Source: Biomphalaria glabrata (lineage: Eukaryota > Mollusca > Gastropoda > Planorbidae). Taken from it: a stretch of 64,000 nucleotides of DNA. Below the pieces are notes generated by a model that did not search any database, had not been told where the DNA came from, and saw only the letters and a list, made by a program, of their open reading frames with translations. Each line of letters starts with the position of its first letter. Positions within the stretch are counted from its first letter, which is position 1. Made by a program: the position numbers and the translations under genes. Location: the NCBI RefSeq assembly GCF_947242115.1, contig NC_074720.1, forward strand, positions 32,216,645-32,280,644, given 5' to 3'. Of the stretch, positions 11,028 to 23,639 are shown one piece after another.

Positions 11028-11100
11028 ACCAATCACAAAACATTTTACTAAAACACCCACAGGTATGTAGGAGGGGCTTACAGCCATCGGCTGACTATAT
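11028..11100 (+). promoter_or_regulatory. Kinase B core promoter region, unit 1
   Basis: A CCAATCACA box lies near 11030 and a TATA-like CTATATC at 11095-11101, about 180 bases before the ATG. The flanking bases (GGCT...TCAACTTT) align with those around the kinase A TATA box. There is no CRE-like site. The equivalents are near 25898-25970, 41457-41529 and 58276-58348. Confidence 0.5.
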
Positions 11101-11278
11101 CAACTTTCACAGTTCAAGTTACAGTACATTCTCTTAATCAAAATAGTGATCTCTCTTTGCGAACTTTAAGTGTTGTGGTTCTACATTGTTTGTGTTCTAT
11201 TTCTTGGATTTATTTTCGTACTGTTGGGATCTACATCAGCATTTATTGTCTGATAGCTCAATTCTGATCTATTCTACA

Positions 11279-13365
<2,087 letters not shown>

Positions 13366-13507
13366 ATGTCAAGGTGGATTCCTTTTGACCAAACGAAAGA
13401 CTGTTCTCTTTGCTTCAAGCCATATGTGACGTCATAGCCAGGACTTGAAACTTAATTGTAAATTTGTATATAATATAATCTCTGTACCACAGATCATCAA
13501 TTATTCT

Positions 13508-13513
13508 AATAAA
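13508..13513 (+). terminator. Poly(A) signal of kinase B, unit 1
   Basis: AATAAA lies about 143 bases after the stop, followed by T-rich sequence. The equivalents are 28317-28322 and 43964-43969. Confidence 0.65.
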
Positions 13514-14172
13514 GTTTTTGTCTTTTAAATCTTTAAAAAAAATCTTTGTTTTGTTTCATTTTGTTATTGTTGTTATTGTTTTTTTTAAATAATTTTTTTT
13601 TAGTTTGAATGTTCATTGGAAACATCTATTAATAACAAAATAAATTTTAGAAAAAACATTTAACAATAGTATTTCATCATACTTCTAAGTACAACACAAA
13701 TGTACGTCACTCTGTATTAAATCAGAGGATTTATTGAGATTGCGTTGCTAGAAACGCTTACAAAAAATAATTCTTTGCTCCTAAATAAAAGTTTATTGTC
13801 TAAACATCTAATGAACACATTTAATTACAAATCATTGTCTTTCTTTAGAGGAAATCAATAACACGATAAACTTCCCCAAAGTTTAAAAAGTGAGCCTGAT
13901 TTTATCCATATAGTAAAGACACATACTTATACATATATATAATAACATTCTCTTTTGCAGTTATTATTAATACTGCATTAAGTTAAGGGTTAAATCAGTA
14001 AAGATCAAATGAAAAAAAAAACAAAATAAAATTGTCAATATCAGACTTTAATAACTTGTAATGATTTTTAAAATAATGAAATTCTGATAGATGGTTGTTC
14101 ATTGTGGTGTTGTATCAGTAGTAAAATATACGCGTGGTGCAAGGAAATAGTAAATGTTTATTTTAAGCTTAA
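13514..14172. other. AT-rich 3' flank of kinase B, unit 1
   Basis: No gene is seen. There are long T and A runs. The equivalents are 28323-28984, 43970-44629 and the diverged 61119-61717. Confidence 0.6.
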
Positions 14173-14177
14173 CATAG

Positions 14178-15656
14178 TGTTACGTGCGCATCTTAGTGTG
14201 AATGTGAAATGGTGCGATTGCGTGTTGAAAGGAAAGAAGAACCGAAATGGAGGACTATGAACAAGAAAGTGTTTTCAGTGTTAATAAAGATTAAAGTATT
14301 TATAAACTGTGATTTTGTCGTTTACATGTCTAAAGAGTCTCATCCAATATGAAAACGTAACAAGTGGCGCCCAACGCAAAGGTAACCCACGTATCCCTGT
14401 ATTCACAGGGGATCTCCTGTCAGCAGACAGTAGAGATAGTAAAATCTAGATCTAGAGACAGGAGAACATTCGATTCGATATTATTAGAAATAGACTATGG
14501 CGGACAGGGCTGAGGTAGCAGCGTTGAAGGAAGAGGGAAGGTTGTTGGAGCTTGAAGGGGCAGAACTAAGAAAATACGTACAAGAAAGGTTGATGGAGAG
14601 GGAGAGATTAGAGATGGAAAGAGAAAAAGAAAAGGAGAGATTAGCGATGGAAAAAGAATTAACAGATAAGGTAGAAAGCAATGCAATAGGAATGGGTCCA
14701 AATCAAAGTAAAGTAAGGCAATCAGTGGTACAGGGAAAGCGATTTAAACCCACATATAGACGTACAAGTTCATACATCTTATGCTTTAATTGTGGGAGAA
14801 GGGGGCATATTAGAAGACAGTGTCAACAATTAATTAGAATTAAGGATTCAAGGTACAATAGTGAAGAGGCGTATACGAGAAAAGAGAGGGATATTAGCAG
14901 CCTAGAAAACAGTACAGCTAGATCATTAGGTAGTAGGATCACAATGGGACATCATTGCAAAGGAGGGAAGCGGAAAGGATGGCATGTCAATAATGTTAGA
15001 ATTATATAGATAGGATTAGAAAAGGTGGGAATGATGGACATTAATTATTGTTCTATTCTACAATGAATAAATATATGTGTAATGAATTGAATATTGTTGT
15101 TACAATATGCATGGAGCAAGATAGACTTTGTTTGTTAACTATTTGATTGCGACTGGAATGATGGTGTTTTGTACAGGCATACGATTATGAGTGGGGAGTT
15201 GTATTAATAGAAATATGATTACTTATAGATATATGTTAACAGAAGTGGTTTCAATTGCTCATAATAACAGTTATTATTGTGATGAATATAATTGTTATTC
15301 CATGTTGGAATTGTATTGGTATTAACATGACATTGTGTTTGATTTTGTGTAGTTATTACATTATGGTTTTATATGTTACCGATTTGTTTTAACTTGGAAT
15401 AGTCTGATAATATATTCAGTGATTTGTATTTTGGACGTTCGATGTGCATCGAACTTGTTAAACAGGGGGGGTGTTACGTGCGCATCTTAGTGTGAATGTG
15501 AAATGGTGCGATTGCGTGTTGAAAGGAAAGAAGAACCGAAATGGAGGACTATGAACAAGAAAGTGTTTTCAGTGTTAATAAAGATTAAAGTATTTATAAA
15601 CTGTGATTTTGTCGTTTACATGTCTAAAGAGTCTCATCCAATATGAAAACGTAACA
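14178..15656 (+). mobile_element. Young non-autonomous LTR element with gag-like frame (TR-GAG/TRIM type), private to unit 1
   Basis: Two LTRs of 185 bp (14178-14362 and 15472-15656), identical as far as I can compare them, begin TGTTACG and end CGTAACA. The 5-bp target duplication CATAG lies at 14173-14177 and 15657-15661. A primer-binding site TGGCGCCCAAC (14365-14375) resembles a tRNA-Lys type, and a purine tract precedes the 3' LTR. The internal frame at 14497-15009 has a charged coiled-coil-like start (MADRAEVAAL) and a CCHC zinc knuckle CFNCGRRGHIRRQC, as in Gypsy-type Gag. No pol is seen, so it could not move alone. Units 2, 3 and 4 keep the empty site, which makes this a recent insertion. 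Confidence 0.92.
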
Positions 15657-15889
15657 CATAGCTTTGTTTGATCGCTAGTTGAACTTTGATTAAATAATCC
15701 CTTAAAAAAATCATTAAATAAAAATTTATGTCAATTATTACTTAAAGAAACAAAATAGAACAAATTAAAAAGTGATTTGACTGTCAACCCCTCCCCCCCA
15801 GCTCACATATTTAAAAAAGTAAAACTTGTACTCCAGTTTAAACTACATGTTATATATTTATACTCTCCATTCTAGTATTGTTATTGTGT

Positions 15890-16000
15890 AGCAGACATTA
15901 GTTGGTGAAATGAAAAGATACTTGGATGTTGTACTGGTTACATGACATCGTAGTTAGCTATATGTCATAGAAAAAGATAATCTGTCAATCATCTAAACAG
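15890..16000 (+). mobile_element. Old SINE 3' remnant, unit 1
   Basis: TTAGTTGGTGAAATG, GTTGTACTGGTTACATGACA and a TCATAGAAAAAGATAATCTG stretch align with the back half of the gastropod SINE seen at 1487. It is heavily mutated and lacks its head. Confidence 0.6.
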
Positions 16001-16449
16001 GTTAATATCAATAATAATAATTCTCTATTGTAAAAGAAATAATATTATATTATTGATTTTATAGTTTCCGATAAATAGTTGGGTACGGTTATTTAATCAG
16101 TCGTCTAACTTATTTTTTTTTAATGCATAGTTTGTAAGCATTTAAATACAAAAATACTTTGGTGTAGTAGAATATGTCCACATTAACCCCCCCCCCCCAC
16201 ATTAACGCCCCCCCCCCACTCACACAAATCTTAGTACATTAATCTTTTATTTTTAAATTTAACATTAAAGCAGAAAAAAAAAGATTCAAATCTTGTAAAA
16301 AAAATTGAAAGTACCAAAACATTTAATGAATAAAGTATTAATTTCAAATCATATGTATTTAAAAAAAAAAGTTATAACTCTAGAAACTGGGCAGTTTTCT
16401 CCAGTCATAACTCTCAACCCTCACCCTCGTACAAAAACAGACTCATACA
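16001..16449. other. AT-rich stretch with poly-C tracts, unit 1
   Basis: No gene is seen. Two C runs at 16188-16218 are separated by ACATTAACG, and their lengths vary between units (29513-29542, 45158-45191). A further C-rich tract lies upstream near 15793. Confidence 0.6.
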
Positions 16450-16770
16450 CACACACTTGTTTTCTTTAGGTTCTTTTTGACGCTCCGTGACTTAAACAGA
16501 CAGTGAACTATACCGACAAAAACATCTACGTGTTAGAGACCTGGCGTTGACATTCATGGTGTCCTGTACCATTGAACAATAACTTCATTAAATGTATTAC
16601 GTGGCCAATCCTTAAGTCAACATTCCTACACAGCCTAAACAAAAATAAGATAAGCTATGTCGACTGTGTGCTTTGAATGTCTACCAGTACACTTGGAACT
16701 GTAACTTGGATTCTTTTGCTGGACATTAGCCAAATAAATGATAGTATTGTCCAGAGCATCAAGAGATTTA
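16450..16770 (+). repeat. Dispersed block S2, related to S1, unit 1
   Basis: ACACACACTTGTTTTC, then GAGACCTGGCGTTGACATTC, ACCATTGAACAATAACTT and a GCTATGTCGACTGTGTG stretch follow the same order as block S1 at 7637. It ends at the junction with the hAT-like fragment. Confidence 0.5.
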
Positions 16771-16933
16771 TGTCATCATTTTGCAGAAAGCATGAAAGGG
16801 TACTAATTTCTTTAGCAGATTCCCGTATATGCAGTCCAGACCTTTGTAGTTCCTTCCTAACTATATTAATTGGGTACAGGAGCTTTGACCAGAATTCCAG
16901 ATAGGCAAAAAAATTCTTAATTTTCCACTGCAT
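16771..16933 (-). mobile_element. hAT/ZMYM-like transposase fragment at unit junction, unit 1
   Basis: About 53 residues on the minus strand (FFAYLEFWSKLLYPINIV, then KELQRSGLHIRESAKEI and SCFLQND) resemble the 'NIVSK-LQ' segment of hAT-type or ZMYM1-like transposases. The frame then runs on into unrelated block S2. It begins exactly where unit 4 departs from the other units, so it is the first sequence of the duplicated unit. The family call is from memory. Confidence 0.5.
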
Positions 16934-16944
16934 GAAGAAGATTC

Positions 16945-18250
16945 TGTGCTAATATTATATGGCATTACGTCATTGTTGGTTGTTTATGTTTTGTGCGAAA
17001 GCAAAAGGATTCAGAGTATACAAAAGTTATGCTCGATTTTAGAATTACTCCGATAAGTGGACTGCCGTATTCACCATCACAACTGCTGACGAGTAGAAGA
17101 CTCAGGGAATTATTCCAGCTGATCACAAACTATTGAAACCATTGGTAGCTGAAAATGCAGAGACATTACTTAACGAACGACAGATGCAAAGCTAAGTGAA
17201 ATACGATGCAAAAGCAAGACTACCTAAAGATTTTTCTGTCGGAGAGTTCATCTAGGTCAAACATGGCAGAAAGCAGTTGTCATAAAAAAAAAATTCAGCA
17301 CCCACTTACATCATAAAGACAAACAATGGAAAAACATACAGAAGAAATCAACGCTTTTTAAATAAGAGTTTCGATGAAGACATCTCTGGGTACTATGATA
17401 CCGATGAAGACAATGAACTGCAAACTGTTGCAACAAACGAAACAGACAGTTATAGACCAACGTCTAGAGAACTTGTTCAGTCAAGACAACCAGAAGTGGA
17501 CGAATTGTTAAAGTTCCTAGTAGACAGTGCCGGTCGCAGTGGGCGCCGCGCTTTCATAGGCCCTCGCGCTAATTCCAAGTGTACATTATTAAATTAAACA
17601 ATTATAACGTATATAAAAAACAGGGTTTTCGCGACCTCCTGATTTTCCAGGGCCTCCAGGAAATCTCATGAAAAGGCAAAATATACGATAAAGTCCTGAA
17701 CTTTTTTTGAATTTATTCAAATCTCCTGAAGAATAGACGAAATTGACATTTTGGGGTGCCAATAAATAAAAAGTGGCATTGCGAGCTTTCATTTGATAAA
17801 AATTTATTGCAAAGGCAAAAGTAGGCCTATTTTCTAATAACAAAAAATAATTTTGATATTATGCTTATCCCTACCCAGACTAGGCCCCGCGAGATCCGTT
17901 TCGCATTGGGCCCCGCAAATGCTAGGGCCGGCCCTGCTAGTAGATATCACTATTAAGAACTTTAAAAGGAAGGGTGTGATAATAACTTCAATAGGAAGGA
18001 TGTATTAATATTATATGATATTACGTCATTATTTTTTGTTTATGTTTTGTGCGAAAGCAAAGGGATTAGATGTAAATAAAAAGAGAGAGTTTCCATTGGA
18101 TTGAGGAAAGATGAATAAAGGGGTAATAACTCGAGTGTGAAGTTTAATTCTGAAATTATAGACGCCAAACCCGAATAATGGACAATTTTAGCATTGTTAA
18201 GAAAAACTTTTAGTTATACTCGATTCTGTAAATTTTGCTTCAAGGTTAAT
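16945..18250 (+). mobile_element. Ty3/Gypsy fossil spanning the unit 1/2 junction
   Basis: An LTR-like piece begins at 16945 (TGTGCTAATATTATATGGC) and resembles the LTR starting near 18001. Between them lie the integrase-tail remnant (17051-17516) and the nested MITE. The shared LTR motifs include a GTGCGAAAGCAAA block in both. The element is an old, broken fossil that must predate array expansion, because it occurs in all four units. Confidence 0.7.
17525..17936. mobile_element. hAT MITE, unit 2 copy
   Basis: This is the same 412-bp element at the same site with the same CTAGTAGA duplication, so it was inherited through the tandem duplication and is not a new insertion. Confidence 0.85.
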
Positions 18251-18254
18251 TAGT

Positions 18255-18780
18255 GACCTGGGTTCGAATCTTGGTGGAGTCTGGGATTTTGAATTTCTGC
18301 ATTTTTAGGGTGCTCCTGAGTCTACCCAACACTAATGAAAGTAAAGGCGGTAGGCCGTTAACCGTGGGCCAAAGGTATTATCTTTTTTTTTAAATCTTGC
18401 TTGTTAGATCTTTACTTTGTACCGAGGACTCTGAATGTCGTTAATCATTAACTTTACTTTATACTTATGATGTTAACAAAGAAAAAAAAAAGAAGAGAAG
18501 GAAAATCCCTAAATTTTGGAAATGCATATTCTTCATTGGGAAGGGGCTGTGGCTGAGTGCCTGCCTTCCAGAACCAGGGAACTGGGTTCGAATCTTGGGG
18601 AAGTCTGGGTTTTTGAATTTCTGCATTTTTAGGATGCTCCTGAGTCTACCCAACACTAATGGGTACTTAGCTTTAATTAATGAAAGTAAAGGCGGTTGGT
18701 CGTTAACCGTGGGCCAAAGAAACAGATGACCTAATTATAGACGCTAATGTCTGAAATGGAAAGTTACATCTTTACTTTAC
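18255..18780 (+). mobile_element. Two SINE copies, unit 2
   Basis: This is the unit 2 equivalent of 1205-1729: a 5'-truncated copy, then a fuller copy starting near 18538. It is nearly identical to unit 1. Confidence 0.8.
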
Positions 18781-19971
18781 TCATTCCTTATATTCTTATT
18801 ATTATTATATATTATATTCTTATGAGGCCCTATTATTTATTTTAGGTTCAAAAGGAATTAAATGCTAAGAAAACTTTTTTTTCTGTTCAATATTATAAGT
18901 AGCTGGATCATGTCTCCCTGTGTTCGTCTGTGTGTTGGTGTACTTGATAGTATTTTAAAATAATTATATATATTTCTGATGGTCTTTGTTATTATTAAAG
19001 TATTTTGATTATAGAAACCAAATGCATCATTAACACTATGAAGATAAAAATGTATCATCTTTGTGAATTTTAAAAGCTATGCAGTATGGTTATAACTAGT
19101 TACTATTTTTTTAATTAGGTTTAAAATAGAAAAAAATGGTGTATTATCAAATATCAATGAGAAAGTACTTTCTGTTTTCTTGAAAATTATATTCATTTTT
19201 TTAATAAATGGCATTACGTCACTTTTTCCCTACTTATATTTTTATAATTTTTTTCATTTTAATTTTACGTGACACATAAATATCTACAGAAAAAAAAATA
19301 AAAACAAAAAATAAAAATTAAAAAAAAATTAATTTAAAGAAAAATACTTTATTGAAATATTGTATCTCAAGTTATTTGATATTTCATTATATACAATGCA
19401 CATGTAGTTTTATGTCATGTTATGTCACACAGGGCTTTCACCAAAGAAATCTCTTGTGTGGAAACAAAGAACTTGACCTTTGACATTTAAATAAAACGTT
19501 GCTCTGCAGACGACAAAACAAAAAAAAGAAATTGAAACATCACGTTTAGACAAAAAGTATTTTTAAACATACAAAAAAAAATATTTAATCTCTAGATATT
19601 ATAGACTGATAGCGTCATGGATGACTTAAGTATTCTTTTTACTGAGTTATTGTTCCTAATGAATATAATTATTTCCCTTAGCACATTGCCTGAGAACAAG
19701 GCCGACAATTTTAAAACTGAAACTAAAAGAAAGATGACATACGAATAGAATACTTGTATATTACCTTTAAGTTTGGCTATCCTGTGTGAGAAACAAGATT
19801 CCTCCATCAAGAAGATGAGTTTAAAGATGGACAATCTTTCTTCAGGTTGATATTCTAAAAGATTGGTCAAAATGAGTCTGAAACACGTTAAAACAAAAAA
19901 CGACATTATAAGGCTATACTAAACATTTTATTAAACAATACCAGATATTAAAATGGACACGTTGTGCATTT

Positions 19972-20204
19972 GGGAAGCGTGGTCGAGAGGCTAAGTACGC
20001 TTGAAATTGGCTTGGCTAACTATGAAGGTGGCTCGAGGTTCGACACCTGATTCAAGCAGAATTGTGTTTACTGAGCGCCTAAAGGCAGTATGGAAAAACC
20101 TTCTCCTAGATACTCCCCTCCTCCCACTGGTCCACAAATAAGATTAGATCATAGCGCTCTGAGCATGCTATAAGCATGAAAGTAGCGCTATATAAAAGCT
20201 ATAA
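19972..20204 (+). mobile_element. SINE in kinase A intron 2, unit 2
   Basis: This is an equivalent, near-identical copy to 2921-3153, inherited with the unit. Confidence 0.75.
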
Positions 20205-20688
20205 CTTCACATTTTTAAATAATGCACTTGCATGTATTTAATTAAATAGCTTCTTTTAAATTTCAGAATTAATGTCGCAATAATGCATAATTTTTATGAG
20301 GTTCGATGGAAAAATGCTAAATATATTTATGTATGTAGGTCTTATATTTGTTTGACTTACCTGTCTATACTAGTAGGCGACAACTTAGTTCTGACTGTTT
20401 CCATCATTGGTTCCATGGTGTCTTGATTCAAAACATTCACTTTGAAAACCATACACCAGTACACTACCCCAAGAGCGAACATGTCACACTGTAAAGAAAC
20501 AAATAGATATAATTTTAATTACTGCTAAACTGTAAATTTAATTCAATTATATTTTTAAGGGAAAATTATATAATTTGTCGTCTCAGGGTCCAGGTTTGTA
20601 AACACATTTCAGCATAATATAAAGTTATAAACTATGGGGATTAGGTTTTTACATGAGTAAATTATACATGTAATATATTTTATAGTTA

Positions 20689-20848
20689 ATAATTAATTAA
20701 CTCTCCCCCACCCCAACAACTCCCTTATCAAGGAAACACCTAAAATCTAATTTAAAAATCTACAATCGCTACAATTAGATTTTTTTATTCGATTTTAGGT
20801 GTGTTTCCTTGATTAGGGGGTTGTGGGGGGGGGGGGAGAGTTAATTAT
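20689..20848. repeat. Foldback repeat, unit 2
   Basis: This is the same hairpin as at 3639. The right-arm G tract is longer, an instability expected of a G run in a hairpin arm. Confidence 0.7.
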
Positions 20849-21463
20849 CTATTTATTGTTGAAGTGTCTTATACTAATTGACAAAAGTTTTTTTATCGTG
20901 ATACTCATAATGGGGCTTAAGAGTTTTAAACTACTGTGGAAATTATATTATATATATAAAATGATGGTCATCTTATTTAAAGATAACTGGCAGTATACAA
21001 AAGGATCTTCACTAATTTATTACCAAATGTAACAAACACGGACATGTTCAAGTCTCCAAGGGTTACCAGACTGGACATGCTATATTAACAATAAATTAAT
21101 GGGCGATTCTGTTTTACTTCACATGTGTAATATAAACAAGTTTTCGTGCACACATCAGAATCTTCTTTCTCTTTCTCTCTCTATATATATACTATTCTAC
21201 CTAATTAAATATTAGACTCTAAGCTATCCATTTAAAAGGAAAGGGATATAAGTAAGAATATGACAAAAAATATTTATTTAGCTAAGTTATCGTTCGTTAG
21301 TTTAAGAAAGTTTGCGAATATTTATATGACAATTATAATTAAATCTAAAGGAGCTTTAAAAATATGGTAAAAAAATGACTTACTTTAAAAGGGTCAAAGT
21401 TTAAAGTTTACGAGATGATAACGTGTTCCGCGGCATCCACAACGCTCTGTCACAAATCACATG

Positions 21464-21648
21464 GATGGCTGCCTGGTCGTGCGGTTTGTGCGCTGGACTG
21501 TCGTTCAGATTTATCGACGGTCGAGGGTTCAAACCCTGCCCGCTCCCATCCCCCGTCGTCCTGCGGGAGGTTTGGACTAGGAAGTATACTATCTTCAACT
21601 CTGAAGGAACATCCGAAACATGTAAAACATTTTACAACAAACAAACAA
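21464..21648 (+). mobile_element. Young tRNA-derived SINE, private to unit 2
   Basis: It begins GATGGCTGCCTGGTCGTGCG, has the B box GAGGGTTCAAACCC, and ends in ACAAACAAAC. A 5-bp target duplication ACATG (21459-21463 and 21649-21653) flanks it. Units 1, 3 and 4 have the uninterrupted site, for example ATCACATGACAAAG near 7995. The insertion therefore came after the array formed. The sequence is one I associate with pulmonate snails. Confidence 0.88.
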
Positions 21649-21914
21649 ACATGACAAAGAAAAGGCGCTAAATTATTCAAAGGAATGAGCTTTATTTGCA
21701 ATTAAATCAGAAGGACATATTTCATTACTTGAAATACTCAGCTTCTTGAGACACTTGTGTTACATCTGAAAATCTCATCCTGTGATCAGCTTGAGTTTAA
21801 ATCATTTCTTCTCTTAATATTTACAACTTGTGTTTAATTGAAACAGATCTAGTTCATTGTATATTTCTATATACTTCGACTGTGCTTCTATTCACAATTA
21901 TTTTTAATGTAATT

Positions 21915-22011
21915 GATGGCTAAGAGGTAAAGCTCTAGATTTCGAATCGGGGGATCAGGGTTCATAAACTGAAACTGACTGGGTTATTTTAATTTTGGGA
22001 TCTTTGGGCAC
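21915..22011 (+). mobile_element. Old SINE 5' remnant, unit 2
   Basis: This is the unit 2 copy of 8262-8358. Confidence 0.65.
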
Positions 22012-23639
22012 TATCGTTGTTGTTTTTGTGAATCGATTAAATAGAAAAAAAAATAATATGAAAATTATTTTAAACAATTTTTCACCTTTTTAAAAATGTG
22101 CAGTTTTTATTGTGTGTTTTCTGTTATGTGACATAATTTCTAAGCATGGAAGGAAGGATATGTCGTTCAGTCTAAAACTTGACTCTCTTAGTTCTGCAAG
22201 CTATGTACGCTGCATTAAAAAAAAGAGTGAGTTCGTTATTGAAACATTGCGCTTTTTAACTTAGCTAGAATGTAATCAAGACTATTCGTTGTTTCAATAG
22301 TTAAAATTCGGACTTTTCACTGAAGCTGAATGTACTTTTAAACATTTCGCAGTTAATAAAACGATTGCGTTACGTTTTCAAATGTCAATAGTATCACAGA
22401 AACGACTTTGATGCTGTTAATACTTTAAAAAAAAAAAAAAAAACTATTTTTTTAATATAGATAAAAGAGTTCTTATCTATTAATTAACTGCTAAAATTCT
22501 TCTATTGCTCTCAATACTTCAAGATTTGTTTACTATTTTCTATATGAACAGTTCAATTACAAATAATAATTTAATTAATTATTTATTTTTTTATTGTTTT
22601 ATGTGTTGTTATTAACAAGAAATAATTATGTAACTTTTATTATTAGATTCAATTTCTTTTAGTTTTGTTAATAATCGTGACAGACAGATAGACAGACGAA
22701 GTGAGTGAATATAAACTTTGTTTGCACTAAGCAATATTTTCAACTTGGTGTCAGCTTCTGTTCAGTGATGCGGTGATTCCGCTTCCCATCATATCAAAAC
22801 ATTTTTGCAGATTGCTTTTACTAGTAGCGAAAGTAACGTTACGATGAGTCCATCCAACTCTATGGGTACATTAGTCTGGCAGAGTTTAGGTTGTTAGTTT
22901 ATTTGCATGCCACTTTGTCATCCTCGATAGTCGATAAGAATCTCAAATCAATCTTAGAATCAAGTAAGAATTGAGTTTAAGGGAAAGAATTTACTGAAGG
23001 AGAAAATACAAAAAAAATAAACACGGTTATGTCTCTTATAATCTTTTGCAATCCCAACGTGTAAACTTTGCTTTTAATGTTGTCCTCTACATTATATCTG
23101 AATATACAAAACTATTGTCTTGAAATATTTTGAAAAATTAATTATTTCAAAATTATTTACAGCCTAATTTGGATGTTTGGTTTTATGAAAATCTTGTAAT
23201 GACAATACAAAAGATGTTTTAAAAAATCAATGAGTAATCTGTTGCACATTTCTAGCTATTAAACTAACTATATAAAAACAAAAAGGGTTTTAATCACATC
23301 AGTTAATCTACTTATCCCATTTGCTAAAAGGTTAATTACTTGGATTGCTTCCCTTAACACTCCAATCCTCAACTCTGCTCAACAATCATAAAGACTGTTT
23401 CCCTTTGATGCTCCACTAGCCTATATGGATAATTGGATTTATCAAAGCGATGGTGCTAAGTATTAGAAACCCGGTGGTAACAATTATAGTGTCCAGTACA
23501 GTTAAACAATAGCTATATTCTTTAGTGTGCTGTATCTATGTGCACTAACAACTCGGTCATTTCAAATGAATTGTTAATATTAAACAATTTAATCGTAATT
23601 CTTAATCTCTAAATGATAATTACCAACCAATGCAGATTG

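Larger units (their letters stand above)
19487..21398 (-). pseudogene. Kinase A remnant lacking exon 1 (unit 2)
   Basis: Exons 4 (19503-19487), 3 (19877-19765) and 2 (20488-20361) remain with intact splice sites. The gene is cut after only about 15 bases of exon 1 (21384-21398) by the 3.6-kb deletion. That deletion removes the start codon, the N-lobe, the HRD and DFG motifs and the promoter. No functional kinase can come from this copy. Confidence 0.9.

Noticed and set aside
11186-11278. N-terminal extension of kinase B, hydrophobic, in frame (and the equivalent 5061-4933 of kinase A)
   Set aside because: It would start at TTG and has no ATG. The TATA box about 180 bases before the ATG places this in the 5' UTR.
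14484-14701. Two minus-strand open frames opposite the gag-like frame
   Set aside because: They are serine- and leucine-rich shadows of a charged coiled-coil-like stretch on the plus strand.
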